Source: Oligoflexales bacterium (GTDB lineage: Bacteria > Bdellovibrionota_B > Oligoflexia > Oligoflexales > CACXFL01). Taken from it: 12,383 nt of DNA. Below are positions 7,058 through 12,383 of the stretch, in pieces (within the stretch, counting starts at the first letter, position 1; each line of letters begins with the position of its first letter). The DNA lies in NCBI GenBank assembly GCA_028282865.1, contig JANQHA010000379.1, forward strand, positions 1 through 12,383, given 5' to 3'. The position numbers and the translations under genes are program-made. The notes under the pieces are model-generated. The model was given only the letters and a program-made list of their open reading frames with translations, searched no databases and was not told the origin of the DNA.

Positions 7058-7930
7058 ATGATAAATTTAGCAATATTTCGACTGGTTATAATTGCGCTAG
7101 CGTCGCTCACATGGGGTTGCTCTAGTGGCGACGGATTTCGCGGTGGCGAAAATGAGAGAAAGCCTGTGAGCGATCATTCGCAGAATGCCGTGCCAGAAGA
7201 GGACAGTTTTGTATTCAAAGGCACTTATAGCTTTATTATCCGGAAGAAGAGAACAAATAAAATCATATGCAGCGGAACTGCGACTATCACTAGAATAGGT
7301 GCCACTACCACAACCGAAGGTCTCGCACCATGCCACGACCCTACCTTCAAGCTAGTTCAGTCGGAGATAACTTTTGATTCGGCAGGAAAAGAAATTGAGG
7401 TCCCTTACGAAGAGATCGAAAGGCTGGGTGTTGACTCCCGCTTTTCAAGAATTAGTCAAAAGGGTGATACCAGGTTTATACCTTTCAAACCAAACTTTAT
7501 TGGTCCTATTATTCAAGATATGACCAAATTCGCTGATATAGATTTCAAAGAGGATGTTCAAGTCATACATGATACCGGCGATCCGGAAAATCCCAGAGAG
7601 GCTGGAAACGGAGTCATCCATGCAAAGACTTTAGAGTCGGGAATTTCTTATCAGCCTGAAGGAAACCCTGAAGTATTTGACCAAGTCATACGATATCAGC
7701 TTAATGCTGAAGGGTTTGACACTTTGTCAGCTCCGGCTGACTTAGGACTCTACGATGTTTACGAGATGTATTACAATACTCAGCCGATTGTCATATTAAA
7801 TGTCCACATCGAAAGCGACATTAGTGACTTCGAATACGGCAAAGCTAAGTCAGTGTTAGGTGACATTGCATTCGGAGCACTTGTTATCGACTTGAATTTA
7901 ATCGACTTCCAAACAACCCCCGATGAGTAA
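7058..7930 (+). CDS. lipoprotein of unknown function
   Basis: I do not recognise this family. ATG 7058 is chosen because AAGGAA (7045-7050) precedes it at a good distance and it opens directly into a signal sequence; the in-frame ATG at 7010 adds 16 residues and lacks a ribosome site. From 7058 the protein has 290 residues. Residues 1-20 are a lipoprotein-type signal (INLAIFRLVIIALASL core), ending in TWGC with C21 as the lipid site. The W at -2 is atypical for a lipobox, though relaxed lipoboxes are known. A short polar linker (SSGDGFRGGENERK) follows, then a mainly acidic, beta-looking domain with two more cysteines (in IICSGT and APCHD) that could pair. No repeat or enzyme motif is visible. 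The gene stands alone: divergent from serB and convergent with the HNH gene. Confidence 0.75.
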   Translation: MINLAIFRLVIIALASLTWGCSSGDGFRGGENERKPVSDHSQNAVPEEDSFVFKGTYSFIIRKKRTNKIICSGTATITRIGATTTTEGLAPCHDPTFKLVQSEITFDSAGKEIEVPYEEIERLGVDSRFSRISQKGDTRFIPFKPNFIGPIIQDMTKFADIDFKEDVQVIHDTGDPENPREAGNGVIHAKTLESGISYQPEGNPEVFDQVIRYQLNAEGFDTLSAPADLGLYDVYEMYYNTQPIVILNVHIESDISDFEYGKAKSVLGDIAFGALVIDLNLIDFQTTPDE

Positions 7931-7947
7931 TCGTGATGGCGCATGCC

Positions 7948-7967
7948 AAAAAACAGCTCTTCTAGCT
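7948..7967 (-). terminator. weak candidate intrinsic terminator of the HNH gene
   Basis: On the minus strand, AGCT-AGAAG-AGCT is followed by G and six T (7967 down to 7948). The stem is only 4 bp, perhaps 5 with a wobble pair, so termination would be inefficient. It lies about 50 bases beyond the HNH stop codon, the right side and distance for that gene. Confidence 0.3.
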
Positions 7968-7987
7968 ACATCCGCGCAGTCTGTACC

Positions 7988-8009
7988 AAATTTTTTGGGG
8001 AAATTTTTT
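7988..8009 (+). terminator. AT-only hairpin / tandem AAATTTTTT, possible terminator of the 7058 gene
   Basis: AAATTTTTT occurs twice (7988-7996 and 8001-8009) separated by GGGG. AAATTT is self-complementary, so the copies can form a 6-bp stem with a 7-base loop followed by TTT. It lies between two convergent genes. The lack of G-C pairs makes it a poor terminator; it may be only AT-rich spacer. Confidence 0.25.
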
Positions 8010-8017
8010 AAAATGAA

Positions 8018-8530
8018 CTAAGCTGATTCTTTCTCTACGTATGGCATCCAAGTCGAGTCAATATTAGCGTACCCAGCTACAATCAACTCGCGCCAACTTG
8101 GAGCAATCGGTTGACTACGTAACTTGAAACCAGCCTCTTTAACAGACTTACTACCCTTTCGGCGGTTGCAGTCATGGCATGCCAACACAACATTAAACCA
8201 ATCTGTGGTGCCACCTTTACTCCGCGGAATAATATGATCAATAGAAGCAGTGCGATTGCTGCATGCAACTCCACAATACTGACACTTGTAGTGATCTCTA
8301 ATTAAGATGTTACGCCGATTACATTTGGCAATACCAAAACAAGTCACAAAGCGAACATATCGGTTAAGCCGTATGACACTGGGCATTTTATAAGATGTCG
8401 AGATAGTTCTGACCTTGTCGGCATATTCTTCGACGACTTCAGCCTTATCAGAGAGGACCAAACACAGTGCCCGTTGCCACCCTACCAACATCATAGGCTC
8501 GTATCCGGCATTCAAGAGAAGAGTCCGCAT
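8018..8530 (-). CDS. HNH endonuclease family protein
   Basis: Protein of 170 residues from ATG 8530. The start is chosen because this family typically begins with a short MRTLLLNAGYEP-like strand. An extended -10 promoter at 8575-8567 also lies downstream of the only earlier in-frame start (GTG 8584), so that codon would not be transcribed. The N-terminal half (1-70) is the conserved domain seen in this HNH family (LLLNAGYEPM, W-QRAL, KAEVVEEY). The HNH/zinc part spans about 80-127: C83-x2-C86, the DH pair (D98, H99, with H99 the expected catalytic base), GG 106-107, N113, and CHDCNRRKG with C118 and C121 completing a four-cysteine zinc site. All catalytic positions are present, so it should be a metal-dependent DNA nicking or cleaving enzyme. 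The biological role of this widespread stand-alone form is not known. The Shine-Dalgarno is poorly placed (AGGA touches the ATG). It is divergent from the ATPase gene. Confidence 0.88.
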   Translation of the reverse strand: MRTLLLNAGYEPMMLVGWQRALCLVLSDKAEVVEEYADKVRTISTSYKMPSVIRLNRYVRFVTCFGIAKCNRRNILIRDHYKCQYCGVACSNRTASIDHIIPRSKGGTTDWFNVVLACHDCNRRKGSKSVKEAGFKLRSQPIAPSWRELIVAGYANIDSTWMPYVEKESA

Positions 8531-8566
8531 TCCTACCCGCCCAACGATTAAACTGCATATAAAATT

Positions 8567-8575
8567 ATTATAGCA
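8567..8575 (-). promoter_or_regulatory. extended -10 promoter (TGCTATAAT) of the HNH gene
   Basis: On the minus strand TGC-TATAAT (8575-8567) matches the extended -10 consensus TGnTATAAT exactly. No convincing -35 box is seen, as is common for extended -10 promoters. Transcription would begin near 8560, about 30 bases before ATG 8530, which settles the choice of that start over GTG 8584. Confidence 0.5.
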
Positions 8576-8687
8576 AAATACCACCTATAATTGCCACTTC
8601 AGTAAAAGCTTTACCAAATTGTTTGCTGATGAAATATACAAGTTTCTGTTATCCTTAGTAAGATCGTGGAATAGGAGTTTAGGTATA

Positions 8688-10391
8688 GTGGCAAATTTTG
8701 GACAGTTAAAGGCAAAACTTAACGATATAGATCAAAAAAACTACAGCACTTACAAAAGCATAAAAGGCTCTTATAACCATGATTTATTTTCCTTGGTTAT
8801 TGATCATGTCCAAGGTGATCCATTTGCCGCACCTAGCAAATTTAGAATTATTGTTTCTCAAGATCATGCAAAAGTTCCAAGCAATCTATATCGTAATAAA
8901 GATCGGGAGATCGCACTAAGAGACTACCTAACTAGACAATTTGACTTAGTTAGCCGCAAGTACTCTCGCATCTGCGGCTCAGGGAAAAGTGGAATCATTT
9001 CGATTGATCGTCCTGGTCAGCAAATCTTAGAACGCACTTCAATGTTCATTAATGATCAGCAGATTGAAGTAAGGTTTTTACTAGCTTTACCAGCAAATGG
9101 CAGGCGGATATTAGGCGGTGAAGCCATAAAGATGATTTGTGATTACCTACCGGCTATTGTTGAGCGATCATTGTTTTATAAGTCCATTGACCCAAAACAA
9201 GTTAGCCTACATGTAGACACCTTCGAAGATGCCAGCAGCTTGCGAAGCGCCTTACAAGAAAAGAACTTAGTGTCATTTATTGCAAATGGGTCGACTTTAG
9301 CAAGAGCTAGCGGTATCGACGATCGACCATTAACTGCGAACTCCATCCCCTTTGAAAGCCCAAAGACCTTAGAAGTAAGTATTGAAACTCCCAACAAAGG
9401 AACAATCACTGGTATGGGTATCCCTAAAGGAGTCAGTCTTATTGTCGGAGGTGGTTACCACGGCAAATCGACCTTGCTACGAGCTATTGAACTGGGGGTG
9501 TACAATCATATTCCAGGAGACGGCAGGGAGTACGTAGTAACGATCTTTGATGCGGTCAAAATTAGATCTGAAGACAAGAGGTCTGTTAACGGTGTTGATA
9601 TCTCTCCGTTTATAAATAATTTACCAGGTGGTCAATCAACCCAATCATTTTCAACGACCAACGCCAGCGGCAGCACTTCGCAAGCAGCAAATATTATCGA
9701 GGCCATCGAAGTCGATGCAAAATTACTATTACTTGATGAAGACACTTCCGCAACCAACTTCATGATCAGAGACCGACGCATGCAAGAACTTATCGTAAAA
9801 GAAAAGGAACCCATCACACCTTTTAGCGATAAAATTGCTCAAATTTATCAAGAGCGCAGCATCTCGACTATTTTAGTTATGGGAGGTTGTGGCGACTACT
9901 TCGACTCTGCAGACTTAGTCATCGCCCTAGAAGATTACCACAGCAAAGAAGTCACTCAAAATGCCAAAGCTATCGCAAACAAATACTCCAATAACCGCCT
10001 AGCAGAACACAAAGATCAGCTACCACAATTCAAACCACGTCACATAGCCCCAGAAAGTATCAACCTACGAAAAGGCCAAAGACCAGTTCATACCCGAACC
10101 AAAAAAACCGATGAAATCACCATTGGTCAAGAGGACATTGACCTATCTCAAGTCGAGCAACTAGTCGACGAAAGTCAGATGAGGGGTATTGCAGCTGCAA
10201 TTGTTTATCTCAAAGAACACTCGCTTAACTCCCATAAATCATTTGACGAACTCATTTTAGAGGTTGAAGAAAAGATTTCCCATCATGGTTTGCAAAGTAT
10301 CTTAGAAACGCCAGACGGTAACCTAGCAATCTTTAGACGATTTGAACTTGCAGCGGCTTTGAATAGGCTAAGGACATTAAGAGTGAACTAA
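8688..10391 (+). CDS. ABC-class P-loop ATPase of the PF09818 type (MRB1590-like)
   Basis: Stand-alone predicted ATPase of the divergent ABC class, not a transporter subunit. The start chosen is GTG 8688: TAGGAG (8672-8677) precedes it, and family members begin just before the IDQKNYSTYKSIKGSY block. TTG 8619 would add 23 residues without a ribosome site. From GTG the protein has 567 residues. In order: the conserved N-terminal domain with IDHVQGDPFAAPS (about 38-50) and LTRQF; a middle part; Walker A GGGYHGKST (254-262, with K260); a signature-like ASGSTSQAANI; Walker B LLLLDEDTSATN (D350, E351 catalytic); a switch-like VMGGCGDY; and a C-terminal domain of about 100 residues (from about 450) ending in a helix-rich tail. 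The trypanosome homologue MRB1590 works with the mitochondrial RNA-editing machinery and binds RNA. The bacterial members have no settled role, so nucleic-acid binding is inference. No membrane segments are present. Confidence 0.9.
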   Translation: MANFGQLKAKLNDIDQKNYSTYKSIKGSYNHDLFSLVIDHVQGDPFAAPSKFRIIVSQDHAKVPSNLYRNKDREIALRDYLTRQFDLVSRKYSRICGSGKSGIISIDRPGQQILERTSMFINDQQIEVRFLLALPANGRRILGGEAIKMICDYLPAIVERSLFYKSIDPKQVSLHVDTFEDASSLRSALQEKNLVSFIANGSTLARASGIDDRPLTANSIPFESPKTLEVSIETPNKGTITGMGIPKGVSLIVGGGYHGKSTLLRAIELGVYNHIPGDGREYVVTIFDAVKIRSEDKRSVNGVDISPFINNLPGGQSTQSFSTTNASGSTSQAANIIEAIEVDAKLLLLDEDTSATNFMIRDRRMQELIVKEKEPITPFSDKIAQIYQERSISTILVMGGCGDYFDSADLVIALEDYHSKEVTQNAKAIANKYSNNRLAEHKDQLPQFKPRHIAPESINLRKGQRPVHTRTKKTDEITIGQEDIDLSQVEQLVDESQMRGIAAAIVYLKEHSLNSHKSFDELILEVEEKISHHGLQSILETPDGNLAIFRRFELAAALNRLRTLRVN

Positions 10392-10392
10392 A

Positions 10393-10425
10393 ATTTAGGT
10401 CATGCAGAGACAATTTAGGTAATGA
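10393..10425 (+). repeat. short direct repeat AATTTAGGTnATG, 20-bp period, upstream of the toxin-antitoxin pair
   Basis: AATTTAGGTCATG (10393-10405) and AATTTAGGTAATG (10413-10425) match at 12 of 13 bases and start exactly 20 bases apart, close to two helical turns. Further TTAGG cores occur at 10480-10484 and 10508-10512. The repeats begin just after the ATPase stop codon, about 100 bases before the DUF4258 start. They could be an operator for the XRE antitoxin (inference), though autoregulators usually bind closer to the promoter. Confidence 0.4.
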
Positions 10426-10520
10426 TGAAGCGAACCTATCAATGTTGCGGAGTATTATGGTAAAATTTCCCTAGATACTTAGGATCAATTATGATAATAA
10501 GTAACAGTTAGGTCGTTGTT

Positions 10521-10808
10521 TTGAAGCCATTGCCATCTGCTGAACTTCACAGATTAATAAGACATGCTTCAAATCATGGTTTCAGATCGATACATGCGCG
10601 TAGGAGAATGGAAGAGCGACAATTCGACTTTAATGACCTCACCCACTGCTTACGAACAGGTCGACACAACCCATTTTTAGATGAGTTTAAAAATGGTACA
10701 TGGAGATATAGAGTTGAAGGGCGTAATATAGACGGAAGAGCCATTGATCTTGTTGTGGCGATTGCAAATACGATCATTATCGTGACAGTCATAAACCCAA
10801 ATCGTTGA
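10521..10808 (+). CDS. DUF4258 family protein, probable toxin of a type II toxin-antitoxin pair
   Basis: A 95-residue basic protein. The start is TTG 10521, with TTAGG (10508-10512) 8 bases upstream; a TTG at 10530 is the alternative, and no ATG or GTG fits. The sequence shows the DUF4258 layout. An N-terminal helix contains HARRRMEERQFDFNDLTHCL, where the HA.RM.ER stretch followed by a D-L helix and a turn (RTGRHN) is typical. Then come strands: GTWRYRVEGRNIDGRAIDLVVAI and TIIIVTVINPN. The family is repeatedly found next to HTH antitoxins and looks like a small RelE-type fold, so an RNA-cleaving toxin is likely but not shown; no catalytic residue can be assigned with certainty. The stop TGA contributes to the Shine-Dalgarno GAGG of the next gene, 9 bases before its start, so the two genes are translationally linked, toxin first. 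Confidence 0.8.
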   Translation: MKPLPSAELHRLIRHASNHGFRSIHARRRMEERQFDFNDLTHCLRTGRHNPFLDEFKNGTWRYRVEGRNIDGRAIDLVVAIANTIIIVTVINPNR

Positions 10809-10817
10809 GGATATTTT

Positions 10818-11273
10818 GTGGCTAGGAAAAAGTCTAAAACGAAGAAAAACTATTTGATAAAGGGGTATGGTTTCCCGGTGATTGTTGATGAGATTGAGTT
10901 AGACGATCCGTTAGGAGACGGTGATTGGGTACCCCGCATCAACGAAGTAAAGTTAGGACATGCCGTATTCGAAGCCTTAGCAATCTCGCCCATTCGCTTC
11001 ACTGGTACTCATATTTCATTTATTCGTAAATTTATGAATATGACTCAGGAAGACTTTGCTATGGCTTTGGGGCTGTTAAACCATGGTGCCGTTTCTAAAT
11101 GGGAAAGAAAAAGCTCGGACTTTGCCGGAATGAAGCCTGGGACAGAAGTCTTAATCAAAGCTATTATGCGAGAACGCTTAGGGCACCGAGAGTTTCCAAT
11201 TGCAGACATAAAAGCAATTGCAGCTGAGGAAGAAGGTGAAGTGAAGCCGATTAGATTGCATTTGGTTGCTTAA
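10818..11273 (+). CDS. XRE-type helix-turn-helix protein, probable antitoxin (MqsA C-terminal-like)
   Basis: A 151-residue protein with start GTG 10818, with GAGG at 10807-10810 overlapping the stop of the toxin gene. The N-terminal 55 residues are basic then acidic (MARKKSKTKKN, later IELDDPLGDGDW), the likely toxin-binding or flexible part. A helix-turn-helix follows at about 68-105: IRKFMNMTQEDFAMALGL, then HGAVSKWERK, the DNA-recognition helix with the usual W-E-R end. This is the arrangement of MqsA/HigA-type antitoxins, which bind the toxin and repress their own operon. No CxxC zinc motifs of classical MqsA are present in the N-terminal part, so it is MqsA-like only in the HTH half. Pairing with DUF4258 in toxin-first order (as in higBA and mqsRA) supports the role. 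The gene is convergent with recJ. Confidence 0.8.
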   Translation: MARKKSKTKKNYLIKGYGFPVIVDEIELDDPLGDGDWVPRINEVKLGHAVFEALAISPIRFTGTHISFIRKFMNMTQEDFAMALGLLNHGAVSKWERKSSDFAGMKPGTEVLIKAIMRERLGHREFPIADIKAIAAEEEGEVKPIRLHLVA

Positions 11274-11412
11274 GAGTAGCAAACTTAGATTTGACCTTAT
11301 TTTAGCCCGGTAGTTTAGGCGAAGTTGAGAAACGGCCACAATACCAATTTCTCCTAGTTTGGTTTTAGACCCTCAAAATACCAATGTAGTGAGCGAAGAA
11401 GAGGTAAACACG

Positions 11413-11475
11413 ATGTCAGTTTTCAGAATTCAGAAAGAAAAAATGAGATTGCTTGTACTCACTATTGACATATAA
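11413..11475 (+). CDS. possible 20-codon mini-ORF, or the end of a decayed gene
   Basis: ATG 11413 has GAGG (11401-11404) 8 bases upstream and opens 20 codons (MSVFRIQKEKMRLLVLTIDI) ending in TAA 11473-11475. The same frame is open upstream to 11329, with protein-like content (PSLVLDPQNTNVVSEEEV) and an in-frame TTG at 11359. The segment may therefore be a small protein or the tail of a gene whose front has been lost. I recognise no family. It lies in the 207-base gap between the antitoxin and recJ. Confidence 0.25.
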   Translation: MSVFRIQKEKMRLLVLTIDI

Positions 11476-11480
11476 AAATG

Positions 11481-12383
11481 TCACACGCAAAAGTCCACAT
11501 CCACCCCATACAGATCCAAACTATAAACTCCACGAAACTTATTCCGAGACGCCGTTACCAAAAACTTCGCATGAGATCCATGCTCTAGCTCATCAAGGAC
11601 ATCATTAAAAAACATAATCTTCTGCTTCTGGCGATCGGCTTTAGCAATAAAAACTGCGCTATGCTTCGGTTCACCGGTGACTTTATCTTTGTAGAAGTCG
11701 ATCTTTTCTACCTGACCTTCTACCAAAAAGACCGGTTCTTCAAAACCATGACCAAAAGGTTTAAGATCCTGCAGGCTATCAGCTAAGTCCAAGTCAATGA
11801 GCTCAACGGGCAGCTGACAGTCATAGCTTGCCTGGCTGACCCAGAGCTTGGGGTCTTGAGTTTTTATATTGTTAGCATATTCATTCAGCTTCTCCCGAAT
11901 CTGATCGATCCGCTCAGTGGGAAAAGTGTAGCCACCAGCTGCCTTATGACCACCAAACTTCAAAAATAGATCGGAGCAGTAACCCATTGCATCGGTCACA
12001 TCCATGCCGATCATCGATCTTGCAGAACCCTTACATACCGAATCGCTCATCTGAAATAGCCAAGTTGGCTTCCAAAACTTCTCGGCGATCTTACTCGCTG
12101 CAATTCCAACCACACCGGGATGCCAATCACCACCTAAGAATAAAATAGGGTCATCGGGGTACTCGGCTGCTGATCTCTCAGCTTCGGCTATGATATTTTG
12201 TTGAATCTGTTTGCGCCTATCGTTGCAGGTTTCCATATATTCAATGAGCGGATCAGGGTTTTCACCGATAAACGCTTCAATAATAGAGTCTGCATGCTCT
12301 AAACGACCGACCGCATTGATCCGTGGGCCCACCCTAAAGCCGACATCTTTTTCATCTCCCTTGTCAGACATAGCGGTTGCATG
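11481..12383 (-). CDS. recJ: single-stranded-DNA-specific exonuclease RecJ, C-terminal part (5' end outside window)
   Basis: The gene runs off the right edge: the frame is open through base 12383, so ATG 12371 is internal. About 300 residues are visible, ending at TGA 11483-11481. RecJ degrades single-stranded DNA 5' to 3' in RecF-pathway recombination and in mismatch and base-excision repair. The visible part begins at the end of the DHH phosphoesterase core with the family stretch VGFRVGPRINAVGRLEHA. It continues with the linker helix (CNDRRKQIQQNI), the DHHA1 domain (GGDWHPGVVGIAASKIAE, then FGGHKAAGGYTF with the GGH substrate-binding motif), and a C-terminal OB-fold (about the last 90 residues, from PFGHGFEEPVF). 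The catalytic DHH Asp/His cluster lies outside the window. Everything visible is intact, with no frameshift. The flanking rightward genes are convergent, so the toxin-antitoxin pair is probably not co-transcribed with it. Confidence 0.95.
   Translation of the reverse strand, partial: HATAMSDKGDEKDVGFRVGPRINAVGRLEHADSIIEAFIGENPDPLIEYMETCNDRRKQIQQNIIAEAERSAAEYPDDPILFLGGDWHPGVVGIAASKIAEKFWKPTWLFQMSDSVCKGSARSMIGMDVTDAMGYCSDLFLKFGGHKAAGGYTFPTERIDQIREKLNEYANNIKTQDPKLWVSQASYDCQLPVELIDLDLADSLQDLKPFGHGFEEPVFLVEGQVEKIDFYKDKVTGEPKHSAVFIAKADRQKQKIMFFNDVLDELEHGSHAKFLVTASRNKFRGVYSLDLYGVDVDFCV

Noticed and set aside
7936..7953. GGC-GCAT-GCC followed by a six-base A run as a terminator of the 7058 gene
   Set aside because: The stem is only 3 bp and the run is A, not T, on the strand that would need it.
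8531..8584. GTG 8584 as the start of the HNH protein
   Set aside because: It lies upstream of the extended -10 promoter at 8575-8567, and the family begins near MRTLLLNAGYEP at 8530.
8619..8687. TTG 8619 as the start of the ATPase
   Set aside because: No ribosome site, and the added 23 residues precede the conserved beginning of the family; GTG 8688 has TAGGAG upstream.
11418..11445. Near-palindrome TTTCAGAATTCAGAAA as a recJ terminator
   Set aside because: The arms have an A-A mismatch, there is no loop, and on the recJ strand the T-run lies before rather than after the symmetric part.
1..12383. CRISPR array, transposase, phage genes, tRNA or rRNA
   Set aside because: No regularly spaced repeats, no transposase or integrase motifs, no terminal inverted repeats and no tRNA cloverleaf or rRNA-like stretch were seen on either strand.

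Overview
The window holds eleven protein genes (two cut by the window edges) and one doubtful mini-ORF. They are closely packed on both strands, with intergenic gaps of about 210 bases or less. I saw no rRNA, tRNA, CRISPR array, insertion sequence or phage gene. Base composition is moderately AT-rich. The mix suggests a Gram-negative proteobacterium-like organism: signal peptides, lipoproteins, a periplasmic peptide-binding protein, RecJ, SerB and a CHASE2 cyclase fused to PilZ. A Bdellovibrionota/Oligoflexia-type or delta-like lineage would fit, but this is inference from gene style only.

Layout. 1-488: C-terminal end of a TPR-like protein, possibly of the thioredoxin-fold family, followed by an M50 site-2-type membrane protease (517-1185). 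Abutting it tail to tail is a leftward pair: a three-module signalling protein (CHASE2 sensor, class III nucleotide cyclase, PilZ domain; 1741-4140) and a small candidate lipoprotein (1186-1725). Across a regulatory gap (palindrome over a TATAAT box) lies a rightward periplasmic peptide-binding protein without permease genes (4350-6026). It overlaps by 10 bp the end of leftward serB. serB appears to begin at an AUU codon placed correctly behind a perfect Shine-Dalgarno sequence. A divergent gene encodes a lipoprotein of unknown function (7058-7930).

8018-11273 looks more accessory: an HNH endonuclease on the minus strand, divergent from an unusual ABC-class ATPase (PF09818-like, related to trypanosome MRB1590), then a toxin-first DUF4258/XRE toxin-antitoxin pair. 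The window ends in the C-terminal two-thirds or so of recJ on the minus strand.

Working together. The cyclase and lipoprotein are probably one transcript, and the DUF4258/XRE pair is translationally linked. The other neighbours are convergent or divergent, so shared function should not be assumed. The points most worth a second look are the AUU start of serB, the cyclase-PilZ fusion that could link cyclic-nucleotide synthesis to c-di-GMP, and the ATPase/HNH/toxin-antitoxin cluster.
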